Positions 1 through 7,756 of a DNA stretch of 55,795 bases are shown one piece after another. The stretch spans positions 57,139 through 112,933 of the forward strand of contig NZ_JAPSHJ010000010.1 of assembly GCF_031179985.1 (NCBI RefSeq), given 5' to 3'. A program made the translations under genes and the position numbers. Origin of the DNA: Arthrobacter sp. GTDB lineage: Bacteria; Actinomycetota; Actinomycetes; Actinomycetales; Micrococcaceae. Position 1 is the first letter of the stretch. Each line of letters begins with the position of its first letter. A model generated the notes under the pieces. That model did no database searches. It was given only the letters and a program-made list of their open reading frames with translations, and was not told the DNA's origin.

Positions 1-955
1 GTTCATCCAGCGGCTCGTCGGCACCTTGCTGGGCAAGCCTGTCGTCAGCTTCGTCGCGGTGGGAAACATGGAAAGCGACCCACTCGTCCCCCCTCTGTTT
101 TTCGGCTTCTCACCCGCAAAAACACTTCCCCAGAAGATGCTCCAGGCCGCCGCAAGACTCGCGTCAACCCAAATCGTCCTCCGGCCCGCGTGGATAAGTT
201 ATGTCCGGCAGCTGAAACACTACGGGCTCTCAAGCCGTAAAGGACTTTTAGCCGACGAGACATACCGATGGTCTGATGCCGTGATTCAAACCGGAACTGC
301 TTCCCTTGATTTCCCCCGCAGAAACGTCAATCCCAAAGTCCGGTACGTCGGTGCGCTTCTGCCCTACCGGGTGGCGGGGGATGGTTCCGAAGCAACCATC
401 CCCGCTGGGCGCTACGCCCATACCGCCGTGGTAACGCAGGGAACCGTGGACAACAAGGACCCCAATAAGCTGATGATTCCTGCGATAGAGGCGCTGAAGG
501 ACCGGGACGTCCTGATTGTTGTGGCCACCGGAGGCGTGGGAACAGCGGAGCTCAGGCAACGCTATCCGCTGAACAATGTGGTGGTGGAAGACTTCGTTGA
601 TTTCGACCAGATCTTTCCGTTAGCTGACGTCTTTATCACCAATGGGGGCTTTGGGGGAGTGCTGCTGAGTCTGTCCCATGGTGTGCCGGTGGTGGCTGCC
701 GGGATCAACGAGGGCAAGAGCGACGTCAACGCGAGGTTGGAGTACGCGGGGGCGGGTATCAACCTGAAGACTGAGTCTCCCACTCCGTCGGCGATAGCAA
801 AAGCGGTAGATGCCATACTCATCGACTCGGGGTGGAAGTCCCGTGCCCGCGCCATTCAGGAGCAGTTCGAGGCAGAGGACGGGGCTGGTGGGGCTGTAGA
901 GGTCATCGAAGAAGTTGTCCGCTCAGCCGGCAAGGCCAGTTCACCGCACGCCTAG
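1..955 (+). CDS. Glycosyltransferase, MGT/UDPGT-like, 5' end outside window
   Basis: The reading frame is open from the first bases of the window, so the N-terminal acceptor domain is missing. What remains is mostly the C-terminal nucleotide-sugar-binding Rossmann half of a GT-B enzyme. The motif NGGFGGVLLSLSHGVPVVAA followed by GINEGKSDVNARLEYAGAGI is the donor-binding signature of the UDP-glucuronosyltransferase / macrolide glycosyltransferase family, with the usual HGVP and a G-rich loop. A TTG at 26 could be read as a start, but the coding frame clearly continues upstream of it. Such enzymes move a sugar from a nucleotide donor onto a small hydrophobic acceptor; the acceptor cannot be told from this half. 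Confidence 0.8.
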   Translation, partial: FIQRLVGTLLGKPVVSFVAVGNMESDPLVPPLFFGFSPAKTLPQKMLQAAARLASTQIVLRPAWISYVRQLKHYGLSSRKGLLADETYRWSDAVIQTGTASLDFPRRNVNPKVRYVGALLPYRVAGDGSEATIPAGRYAHTAVVTQGTVDNKDPNKLMIPAIEALKDRDVLIVVATGGVGTAELRQRYPLNNVVVEDFVDFDQIFPLADVFITNGGFGGVLLSLSHGVPVVAAGINEGKSDVNARLEYAGAGINLKTESPTPSAIAKAVDAILIDSGWKSRARAIQEQFEAEDGAGGAVEVIEEVVRSAGKASSPHA

Positions 956-995
956 TCCTCTCTCCATCAACAGGCACAGTCTGCTCACAGGCATA

Positions 996-1703
996 ATGGG
1001 AGCCATGCGACGGACGTTTTTGGGGATACTGGCCGCCTTCCTGCTCTTGGCTGCCACCGGCTGCAGCTTTCAGGCGAAGGATCCGAACTACGTCCCCCCG
1101 CCGCCCCTCGCTGCCCTTGAGCAGCTGAAACAGGCTCCGCTGGCAGACCCTGCGCCGTTTTCCTCGGGTGGGGACGTCATCAGTTTCACCACTCCTGACA
1201 GGAACGCCGCGTGCTCCCTGACGTCCTCGAAGGGGGAACACATCAATCTGCCCTACGAGCAGAACGGCTACAGCGACAGCGCCAACAATAAGTTCCCCAC
1301 CGTCCCCGTAGCCCACTGCGAACTGGCTGTTTATCCCAAACCCGAGTTAACTGACGTGAAGGACGACTGCGCCGGCACAGGAGTCGGATACCTCGGCGGG
1401 GTAGCCTTGCTCACGCCGGAGAAGGCCGTGTACGGCGAGTGCCGCTCGGGCGTGACCCAGCTGGAATCCGAAGCCGGCCCCAAGGGCATACGAAGCGGTC
1501 CCATTTCGCAGCTTCCAGTCCTGGCTGAGGGCCAGAACATTGAACGCAACGGTTTGCGCTGCTCTGCCTACAACGACGGTGTCGCCTGCGGTAATCTCTC
1601 GGCGGGGGTCGCTTTCTTCGTTTCACGGGACCGTTACGAACTTATTTTGGACGGCGGTAAAACAGCTTCACCAAGCCCCGCCGAAGCCGGAAAAACCCCG
1701 TAA
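996..1703 (+). CDS. Secreted lipoprotein of unknown function
   Basis: The product (about 235 residues) opens with a basic n-region (MRRTF), a hydrophobic stretch and a lipobox ending ATG-C, so it should be a diacylglyceryl-anchored exported protein. The mature part contains at least six Cys residues (for example ACSLTSS, AHCEL, DDCAGTG, GECRSG, LRCSAY, VACGN), spaced as if they form disulfides. I recognise no catalytic motif. The start is taken at ATG 996; ATG 1005 is equally possible, and neither has a strong Shine-Dalgarno sequence. The open frame upstream of these ATGs overlaps the glycosyltransferase end and does not look like signal-peptide sequence. The gene stands alone, 40 bp after the glycosyltransferase. 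Confidence 0.7.
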   Translation: MGAMRRTFLGILAAFLLLAATGCSFQAKDPNYVPPPPLAALEQLKQAPLADPAPFSSGGDVISFTTPDRNAACSLTSSKGEHINLPYEQNGYSDSANNKFPTVPVAHCELAVYPKPELTDVKDDCAGTGVGYLGGVALLTPEKAVYGECRSGVTQLESEAGPKGIRSGPISQLPVLAEGQNIERNGLRCSAYNDGVACGNLSAGVAFFVSRDRYELILDGGKTASPSPAEAGKTP

Positions 1704-1927
1704 TCCCGGACTTTTTCTACGTTCCATAGAATAGTGTCCTTACTCACTTAACCGGTACTCTGGAACGGGCTGGTCCCCGCGAAGGACTAGAGTTCCGAGA
1801 GGAGCACTGCGCCGTGTGGCTCGTTTCCAAGCTTGTCCCAGGGTGCTTTCAATCCGCAGCCCGGTAACCGCGAGTACGTGGGGTCCGGCTGTACAGAAAC
1901 TACTTCGACGTAGAAGGACACTAAACC

Positions 1928-3097
1928 GTGGACCTGTTTGAATATCAGGCGCGCGATATGTTCGAGGCGCACGGTGTACCCGTGCTTGCTGGCATCGTGG
2001 CGCACACCCCTGAAGAAGCAAAGGCAGCTGCCGAGAAAATCGGCGGCGTAACTGTTGTTAAAGCACAGGTTAAGGCCGGTGGCCGCGGTAAGGCCGGCGG
2101 CGTCAAGGTTGCCAAGTCCGCCGATGAGGCGTTTGAGCACTCCACCAACATCCTGGGCATGGACATCAAGGGCCACACCGTCAACAAGGTGATGATCGCC
2201 CAGGGTGCTGACATAGCCGAGGAGTACTACTTCTCCGTCCTTCTGGACCGGGCCAACCGCAACTACCTGGCCATGTGCTCGGTAGAAGGCGGCATGGAAA
2301 TCGAGCAGCTCGCCGTCGAACGTCCGGAAGCCCTCGCCAAGATCTCCATCGATCCCTCCGTCGGAATCGATCAGGCCAAGGCTGATGAAATCGTTGCTGC
2401 AGCAGGCTTCGCTGAGGAATTGCGCGGCAAAGTCGCCGCCGTCATCCTGAAGCTCTGGGATGTTTTCAAGAAGGAAGACGCCACCCTGGTGGAGGTCAAC
2501 CCGCTGGTCAAGACCGGAGCGGGCGAGATCGTTGCCTTGGACGGCAAGGTGTCCCTGGATGAAAACGCCGGGTTCCGCCACGCCAAGCACGCTCTCCTTG
2601 AGGACAAGGAAGACACCGATCCCCTCGAGGCGAAGGCCAAAGAGCAGGACCTGAACTACGTCAAGCTGGACGGCCAAGTCGGCATCATCGGTAACGGTGC
2701 AGGCCTGGTGATGTCCACTCTGGACGTCGTAGCTTACGCCGGCGAAAACCACGGCAACGTCAAGCCCGCCAACTTCCTGGACATCGGCGGCGGAGCCTCC
2801 GCTGAGGTCATGGCTGCAGGCCTCGACGTCATCCTGGGCGACGAGCAGGTCAAGTCCGTGTTCGTGAACGTCTTCGGCGGCATTACAGCCTGTGACGCAG
2901 TTGCCAAGGGCATCGTCGGGGCACTCGCCGAACTGGGACACTCAGCCAACAAGCCGCTGGTAGTCCGCCTTGACGGCAACAACGTTGAGGAAGGCCGCCG
3001 CATCCTGGCCGAGGCCAACCACCCGCTGGTTACGCTGGCCGCCACCATGGACGAGGGCGCCGACAAGGCCGCCGAGCTCGCCTACGCAGCTAAGTAA
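1928..3097 (+). CDS. sucC: Succinyl-CoA ligase (ADP-forming) beta subunit
   Basis: This is the beta subunit of the TCA-cycle enzyme that converts succinyl-CoA to succinate with formation of ATP. The 389-residue protein has the family length. An N-terminal ATP-grasp domain begins [19 protein letters not shown] and carries the [16 protein letters not shown] segment. The C-terminal ligase-CoA domain includes [13 protein letters not shown] and [15 protein letters not shown], which place the nucleotide and the loop facing the alpha subunit. The GTG start at 1928 is preceded by GAAGGA. sucD follows 9 bp downstream, so the two are co-transcribed, as expected for an obligate heteromer. Confidence 0.97.
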   Translation: MDLFEYQARDMFEAHGVPVLAGIVAHTPEEAKAAAEKIGGVTVVKAQVKAGGRGKAGGVKVAKSADEAFEHSTNILGMDIKGHTVNKVMIAQGADIAEEYYFSVLLDRANRNYLAMCSVEGGMEIEQLAVERPEALAKISIDPSVGIDQAKADEIVAAAGFAEELRGKVAAVILKLWDVFKKEDATLVEVNPLVKTGAGEIVALDGKVSLDENAGFRHAKHALLEDKEDTDPLEAKAKEQDLNYVKLDGQVGIIGNGAGLVMSTLDVVAYAGENHGNVKPANFLDIGGGASAEVMAAGLDVILGDEQVKSVFVNVFGGITACDAVAKGIVGALAELGHSANKPLVVRLDGNNVEEGRRILAEANHPLVTLAATMDEGADKAAELAYAAK

Positions 3098-3106
3098 GGG
3101 ACTGAC

Positions 3107-4009
3107 ATGTCTATTTATCTGAACAAGGACTCCAAGGTCATCGTCCAGGGCATCACCGGCGGCGAAGGCACCAAGCACACCGCCCTGATGCTCAAGGCGG
3201 GCACCAACATCGTGGGCGGCGTCAACGCTCGTAAGGCCGGCACCACCGTGCTGCACGGCGACAACGAAATCACCGTGTTCGGCACCGTCAAGGAAGCCAT
3301 GGCCGAGACCGGCGCTGACGTTTCCATCGTCTTCGTCCCGCCGGCATTCACCAAGAACGCCGTCGTCGAAGCCATCGAAGCAGGCATCGGCCTCGTCGTC
3401 GTCATTACCGAAGGCGTTCCTGTACAGGACTCCGCCGAGTTCTGGGCACTGGCACAGTCCAAGGTTGACGCCGAAGGAAACCAGGTCACGCGCATCATCG
3501 GCCCGAACTGCCCCGGCATCATCACCCCGGGTGAGGCTCTCGTCGGCATCACCCCGGCCAACATCACGGGCAAGGGTCCCATCGGCCTCGTGTCCAAGTC
3601 CGGCACCCTGACCTACCAGATGATGTACGAGCTCCGCGACCTCGGCTTCTCCACTGCTATCGGCATTGGCGGAGACCCGGTCATCGGCACCACCCACATC
3701 GATGCTCTGGCTGCTTTCGAAGCTGACCCCGAAACCAAGGCGATCGTCATGATCGGCGAAATCGGTGGCGACGCTGAAGAGCGCGCAGCTGACTTCATCA
3801 AGGCCAACGTCACCAAGCCGGTAGTCGGCTATGTCGCTGGCTTCACCGCTCCGGAAGGCAAGACCATGGGCCACGCAGGTGCCATCGTCTCCGGCTCAGC
3901 CGGAACCGCCCAGGCCAAGAAGGAAGCCCTTGAGGCCGCAGGCGTAAAGGTCGGCAAGACGCCGTCCGAAACCGCCAAGCTGTTGCGCGAGGTCTACGCA
4001 GCCCTCTAG
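3107..4009 (+). CDS. sucD: Succinyl-CoA ligase (ADP-forming) alpha subunit
   Basis: This is the partner of sucC in the TCA cycle. Its 300 residues contain the CoA-binding Rossmann motif [10 protein letters not shown] near the N-terminus and [13 protein letters not shown] in the middle. The segment [19 protein letters not shown] contains the active-site histidine (about H256) that is phosphorylated during catalysis. The ATG at 3107 has GGGACTGAC upstream and lies 9 bp after sucC. Two hairpins follow the stop codon and close the operon. Confidence 0.97.
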   Translation: MSIYLNKDSKVIVQGITGGEGTKHTALMLKAGTNIVGGVNARKAGTTVLHGDNEITVFGTVKEAMAETGADVSIVFVPPAFTKNAVVEAIEAGIGLVVVITEGVPVQDSAEFWALAQSKVDAEGNQVTRIIGPNCPGIITPGEALVGITPANITGKGPIGLVSKSGTLTYQMMYELRDLGFSTAIGIGGDPVIGTTHIDALAAFEADPETKAIVMIGEIGGDAEERAADFIKANVTKPVVGYVAGFTAPEGKTMGHAGAIVSGSAGTAQAKKEALEAAGVKVGKTPSETAKLLREVYAAL

Positions 4010-4023
4010 GCACTCAAACCAGG

Positions 4024-4133
4024 CCCCACAGGCGCGAGGGACCCGTTGCGAGCTTGCGAGCGGTGGGAGCGCCTGGGGACACGACGGCGTCCGGCCGCCT
4101 TCCATGGGAAGGTGACGGACGCCGTCGTGCTTT
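4024..4133. terminator. Tandem hairpins closing sucCD, probably bidirectional
   Basis: Between the convergent sucD and SRPBCC genes lie two stem-loops. The first pairs CAGGCGC (4029-4035) with GCGCCTG (4069-4075), extended by three C-G pairs past a bulged A. The second is a perfect 14-bp stem, 4080-4093 with 4116-4129 (CACGACGGCGTCCG and its complement), followed by CTTT. The T-run is short, but the stem is strong and the location is right for a shared terminator. Confidence 0.75.
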
Positions 4134-4145
4134 AACTCCTGGTTC

Positions 4146-4622
4146 TTATCCGCCCAGGAGCCCGTCGAGCTGTTCGTAGCCTGCGGCGATGCCCGCTTCC
4201 ATGCCGTCCTTGAGATAGCGCTCCCGGGACTCAAAGCTCGGATAGAGCGAGCGGCCGGTGAGCCGTGAACGCCCGTCCGGGAGGTCCTCGAAGGTGGAGT
4301 ACTCCAGCGTCACGATGTCCCCGGGGTAGCCCTCGAATTCAAAGGTCTGCAGTACGAACTCATTCTTGCGGACAGTGTGGAAGACACCCCGGAAGGCGTA
4401 CTCAATGCCGTCATCGCCGCTTTGGATGAAGCGGTAGCCTCCTCCGGACCGGCAGTCGAAGGCGTCAATCCTGGTATTCAAGCCACGTGGCCCGATCCAC
4501 TGAACGAAGATCTTGGGATCGGAATGTGCCCGGAAGACAGCAGCTGCGGGGAAATCGAACTCGCGCTCATAGTCAACGTACGGGGAGTCCTCCGGGACAG
4601 TGAGCTTCAGCTGGTTGGTCAT
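4146..4622 (-). CDS. SRPBCC (AHSA1-like) domain protein, copy 1
   Basis: The 158-residue protein covers a single START/Bet v1-type hydrophobic-cavity domain of the AHSA1 (activator of Hsp90 ATPase homologue 1-like) family. Recognisable segments are FDFPAAAVFRAHSDP at the N-terminus, IFVQWIGPRG, and the C-terminal helix DGMEAGIAAGYEQLDGLL. It is the last gene of a three-gene leftward operon behind an ArsR regulator and overlaps the preceding paralogue by 4 bp. Proteins of this group usually bind small hydrophobic ligands; the ligand here is unknown. Confidence 0.88.
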   Translation of the reverse strand: MTNQLKLTVPEDSPYVDYEREFDFPAAAVFRAHSDPKIFVQWIGPRGLNTRIDAFDCRSGGGYRFIQSGDDGIEYAFRGVFHTVRKNEFVLQTFEFEGYPGDIVTLEYSTFEDLPDGRSRLTGRSLYPSFESRERYLKDGMEAGIAAGYEQLDGLLGG

Positions 4623-5134
4623 GCCCGAACCCTCCCTGAACCGGTGTTTCCGGCTGCCTCTGAACTGCCGAGGAGTTCATCCAGACGCTCGTAACCGTCG
4701 GACATACCGCCTTCCATTCCGGAGGCGGCCACGCCGTCACGGGCCTCCTGGCTGGGATATACCAAATGGCCCTTCAGCCGGCACCTGTTGCCGACCAGGT
4801 CCTCAAAAGTGAGGAACTCGATGCTGACTACGTCCGGATACCCGTCGAACTCGAAGGTCTGGATGGCGAACTCGTTCGCCCGCACCGTGTGGAAGATGCC
4901 GCTGAAGGCGTAGCTCACGCCGTCAGGCCCGGTGTGGTGGTACTTGTAGCTGCCTCCACTTCGAAAATCGTAGTGGTCAATCTCCACGCTGGTGCCCCGC
5001 GGACCGAGCCACTGAGCGATTAGCTCAGGGTCCCTGTGGGCCCGGAAGACGTCGGCCACCTGGAAATCAAACTCGCGTTCAAAGTCGATAAAGGGCACAC
5101 CGTCCGGGACGGTGAGTTTCAGGGCATTACTCAT
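4619..5134 (-). CDS. SRPBCC (AHSA1-like) domain protein, copy 2
   Basis: This is a tandem paralogue of the downstream gene. The two share the N-terminal pattern LKLTVP...(V/I)D(Y/F)EREFDF...VFRAH.DP and the C-terminal GMEGGMSDGYERLDELL helix. The start is set at ATG 5134, because AAGGA lies 6-7 nt upstream of it. A TTG at 5140 is in frame but too close to that ribosome-binding site. The gene begins just after the stop of the ArsR gene and overlaps copy 1 at its own 3' end, so all three are translationally coupled. Confidence 0.88.
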   Translation of the reverse strand: MSNALKLTVPDGVPFIDFEREFDFQVADVFRAHRDPELIAQWLGPRGTSVEIDHYDFRSGGSYKYHHTGPDGVSYAFSGIFHTVRANEFAIQTFEFDGYPDVVSIEFLTFEDLVGNRCRLKGHLVYPSQEARDGVAASGMEGGMSDGYERLDELLGSSEAAGNTGSGRVRA

Positions 5135-5136
5135 GA

Positions 5137-5490
5137 TCAATCCTTTGCCTGGTTGCCGCTCTCGGCGGCATTGGAGCGGAGCACGGCATCGAGGTTTCGG
5201 AACTGCCCTTCCCGGACCAGGCGGTACTGGTCAATCCATGCGGTAAGGGCCTCAAGCTGTGCGGGATTCAGGTGCACGGGCCGGCGCTGGGCATCACGGG
5301 TCCGGGTGACCAGCTGCGCCTGTTCGAGAACCTGGATGTGTTTGGAGATTGCCTGCTTGGTGATCTCAAATGGTTCGGCCAGTTCGTTGACCGTGGCAGG
5401 CCCCCGGCTGAGCCGGGAAATGATGCGGCGGCGCACCGGATCAGCCAAGGCGAGGAATGCCGAGTTGAGGAGTGCGTCGTCGCCGTCCAT
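5137..5490 (-). CDS. ArsR/SmtB-family winged-helix repressor
   Basis: This is a DNA-binding regulator of about 117 residues. ADPVRRRIISRLSRGPATV, VNELAEPFEITKQAISKHI and a wing (TRTRDAQRRPVHL) give the classic ArsR winged helix with recognition helix KQAISKHIQVLEQ. No Cys or His pairs of the arsenic or zinc sensors are visible. It therefore resembles the non-metal ArsR proteins commonly encoded with AHSA1/SRPBCC genes. ATG 5490 was chosen over an upstream start because AAGGAGGT lies just before it and the fold begins there. It heads the operon and probably controls it through the TCAAC/GTTGA sites at 5531-5568. Confidence 0.9.
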   Translation of the reverse strand: MDGDDALLNSAFLALADPVRRRIISRLSRGPATVNELAEPFEITKQAISKHIQVLEQAQLVTRTRDAQRRPVHLNPAQLEALTAWIDQYRLVREGQFRNLDAVLRSNAAESGNQAKD

Positions 5491-5530
5491 TCCGGTTTCC
5501 CACCTCCTTCCGTTCGCTCCTTCCGAAGCG

Positions 5531-5568
5531 TAATCAACTAATCGTTTTATCAACGTTGAGGTTGATTA
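5531..5568. promoter_or_regulatory. Probable ArsR operator
   Basis: The arms TAATCAAC (5531-5538) and GTTGATTA (5561-5568) are perfect inverted repeats. Inside them lies the 10-bp palindrome TCAACGTTGA (5550-5559). Four TCAAC/GTTGA half-sites therefore fall within 38 bp, directly upstream of the ArsR start and between two divergent operons. That is the usual arrangement of an autoregulated ArsR operator; binding itself is inferred. Confidence 0.6.
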
Positions 5569-5637
5569 AGCGTATGCAAAGAACGGGGGAACCGCAAGGC
5601 CGTTCATTCATTTTCTGTGAAAAAACAAGTTGTAAAT

Positions 5638-5664
5638 ATGTCAGTACAAACCTTTGACAGGACA
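5638..5664 (+). promoter_or_regulatory. Probable IolR-type GntR operator upstream of iolC
   Basis: Two copies of the motif TGWCAGKACA stand here: TGTCAGTACA (5640-5649) and TGACAGGACA (5655-5664), 15 bp apart. A 21-bp block, ATGTCAG-ACAAAC--TTGAC, recurs almost unchanged at 16170-16190 before the sugar transporter genes. The sites overlap the likely -35 box, which fits repression by the GntR protein encoded at 15262-16002. Confidence 0.6.
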
Positions 5665-5682
5665 TTGGACATAGGGCAAAGT
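5654..5682 (+). promoter_or_regulatory. Candidate iolC promoter
   Basis: TTGACA (5654-5659) is a perfect -35 box, 17 bp from CAAAGT (5677-5682), a weak -10 candidate. The transporter promoter at 16186-16214 has the same spacing and a similar -10. An overlapping operator suggests inducible expression. Confidence 0.45.
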
Positions 5683-5748
5683 AGAGCGTGTAGTTCCGCT
5701 TCGGACGGGGCTGAAATTGCCGGAACCCTGGCTGCTGGAGGTACAGAG

Positions 5749-6789
5749 TTGAAACCAGAAAGGTCCGCGATTACCGTGACCCACGAACTGCTCACGATCG
5801 GGCGAATCAGCGTAGACATTTACCCGAACGACATTGGCGTTGACCTGGAGGATGTGACGTCCTTCGGGAAGTACCTCGGGGGCTCCCCTTCCAACGTTGC
5901 CGTTGCTGCGGCCCGCCACGGACGGCGCACTGCAGTGATCACGCGGACCGGCAACGATGCCTTCGGCAACTACCTCCACAGGGAACTCCGGAAGTTCAAC
6001 GTTGATGATTCCTTTGTCCTCCCCGTCAACGAATGGCCGACGCCGGTAACCTTCTGTGCCATCAAGCCCCCGGACGACTTTCCCCTCTATTTTTACCGCT
6101 TTCCAACCGCACCGGACCTGCAGATCAAGGGTGATGAGCTGGACTTCGCCGCCATACAGGAAGCCGGGATTTTCTGGTCCACCGTGACGGGTCTCTGCCA
6201 GGAGCCCAGCAGGGAAGCTCACCTTCGGGCTCACGGGGCCAGGCCCCGCGCCGGGCTGAAAGCGGGACAGCACACCATCCTTGATCTCGATTACCGCCCG
6301 ATGTTCTGGCCGGACGAGGCGACTGCCCGTGCGGAAATTGCCAAGGTGCTGCCCCACGTCACTGTAGCCATCGGCAATGACAAGGAATGCGCGGTTGCTG
6401 TTGGCGAGGGAACGCCGGACGAGCAGGCGGACCGCCTGCTGGCCGCCGGCGTCGAAATCGCCGTTGTGAAACTCGGCCCGGAGGGTGTGATGGCCAAGAC
6501 ACGGACTGAACGTGTGGTGTCCGCACCCGTGCCTGTTGTCACGGTTAATGGCCTGGGGGCCGGTGACTCTTTTGGAGGTGCCTTCTGCCACGGACTCCTC
6601 GCCGGCTGGCCCCTCCCTCAGATCCTGGACTACGCCAATGCGGCAGGAGCCATCGTGGCTTCCCGCCTCTCCTGCGCAGATGCGATGCCCACACCTGCCG
6701 AGGTGACCTCTCTGCTGTCGGAACGCGGCCGCCTCATCCCTGCAGAGTACGCAGAGAGCACCTACGCCTCAGAAGGAGTGTCACTGTGA
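5749..6789 (+). CDS. iolC: 5-dehydro-2-deoxygluconokinase (IolC)
   Basis: A PfkB/ribokinase-family kinase that phosphorylates 2-deoxy-5-keto-gluconate to its 6-phosphate in myo-inositol breakdown. THELLTIGRISVDIYPNDIG is the N-terminal family signature with substrate Asp and Tyr. LGGSPSNVAVAAARHG is the PfkB sugar-binding motif, and NGLGAGDSFGGAFCHGLLAG carries the anion hole and the catalytic Asp. The start was set at TTG 5749 because GGAGG lies 7 nt upstream; GTG 5776 is the alternative, and the frame stays open further upstream without a ribosome-binding site. The stop overlaps the GTG of the next gene, so it heads a tight operon. Confidence 0.93.
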   Translation: MKPERSAITVTHELLTIGRISVDIYPNDIGVDLEDVTSFGKYLGGSPSNVAVAAARHGRRTAVITRTGNDAFGNYLHRELRKFNVDDSFVLPVNEWPTPVTFCAIKPPDDFPLYFYRFPTAPDLQIKGDELDFAAIQEAGIFWSTVTGLCQEPSREAHLRAHGARPRAGLKAGQHTILDLDYRPMFWPDEATARAEIAKVLPHVTVAIGNDKECAVAVGEGTPDEQADRLLAAGVEIAVVKLGPEGVMAKTRTERVVSAPVPVVTVNGLGAGDSFGGAFCHGLLAGWPLPQILDYANAAGAIVASRLSCADAMPTPAEVTSLLSERGRLIPAEYAESTYASEGVSL

Positions 6790-7751
6790 CTGTGGCTGCC
6801 GGAAACGTCACCGGGGCGGTCAACGACGATCCCCGCCGCTATGAGCACTTGAGCACCATCCGGCTTGAGGATCCTGAGGCAATAGCGCGTGCCGCAAAAA
6901 CGAGGCGCCGCCACCCGGGCCCCAAGTACGGGAAACAGAACTTCATTGTGGCCGCCGATCATCCAGCACGGGGCGCCTTGAGCGTTGGTGCTGATCCAAT
7001 AGCCATGGCCGACCGCCGCGAACTGCTGGACCGGCTGCAGATAGCCCTCGCCAACCCCGACGTCGACGGCATCCTCGCCTCGCCGGACGTGATGGATGAT
7101 CTCCTCCTCTTGGGTGCCCTTGACGGGAAACTCATGTTCGGTTCGATGAACAGAGGGGGTCTGGCTGGTCTTGTTAACGAGTTCGACGACCGCTTCACCG
7201 GCCACACCGCAGCGGCCCTTGAGGCACTGGGCGCAGACGGCGGCAAGATGCTCACCCGGATCTGCCTCAATGATCCGGACACGGTATCGCTTCTCGAAGC
7301 AACAGCCCAGGCCATTGATTCGCTGGCAGAACGAAAACTGATCGCCATGGTGGAGCCCTTCCTCTCCCTGCGCGAGAATGGCCGGGTGCGCAACGATCTC
7401 TCCACCGAAGCCGTTATCAAGTCGGTGGCCATCGCCGGGGGACTGGGATCCACCAGCGCCTATACCTGGATGAAGCTGCCCGTTGTGGCCGACATGGAAC
7501 AGGTCATGGCCGCCACCACTATGCCGACGGTGCTTTTGGGTGGCGATCCTGACGGAAGCCAGGATGAGATCTTCGCCAGCTGGGAGGCTGCGTTGTCATT
7601 GCCAAACGTGCAGGGCCTGACAGTCGGGCGCACCCTGCTGTACCCCCAGGACGGGGACGTGGCAGGCGCCGTAGCCACTGCCGCTTCCCTCCTCCGGAAC
7701 AGCCGCCTCAGCCATGCCAGCGTTGGCACACCAGCAGAAGTAATGGAGTAA
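6786..7751 (+). CDS. Cgl0158-family (beta/alpha)8 aldolase, inositol pathway
   Basis: A 321-residue TIM-barrel protein of the class I aldolase (deoxyribose-phosphate/DhnA-like) superfamily, of the type found between iolC and iolD/iolA in actinobacterial inositol clusters. Visible segments include KYGKQNFIVAADHPARGAL near the N-terminus, MLTRICLNDPDTVSLLEATA in the centre and PTVLLGGDPDGSQDEIFASW plus VQGLTVGRTLLYPQDGDV at the C-terminal phosphate-binding end. No iolJ is present in the locus. This gene is therefore the best candidate for splitting 2-deoxy-5-keto-gluconate 6-phosphate into dihydroxyacetone phosphate and malonate semialdehyde; that role is inferred. The GTG start overlaps the iolC stop. 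Confidence 0.85.
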   Translation: MTVAAGNVTGAVNDDPRRYEHLSTIRLEDPEAIARAAKTRRRHPGPKYGKQNFIVAADHPARGALSVGADPIAMADRRELLDRLQIALANPDVDGILASPDVMDDLLLLGALDGKLMFGSMNRGGLAGLVNEFDDRFTGHTAAALEALGADGGKMLTRICLNDPDTVSLLEATAQAIDSLAERKLIAMVEPFLSLRENGRVRNDLSTEAVIKSVAIAGGLGSTSAYTWMKLPVVADMEQVMAATTMPTVLLGGDPDGSQDEIFASWEAALSLPNVQGLTVGRTLLYPQDGDVAGAVATAASLLRNSRLSHASVGTPAEVME

Positions 7752-7756
7752 CTCAT

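Noticed and set aside
1787..2941. Long open frame on the minus strand across sucC
   Set aside because: It is antisense to a clearly conserved gene, and its composition (many V, D, G, H residues) is that of a high-GC reverse-complement shadow.
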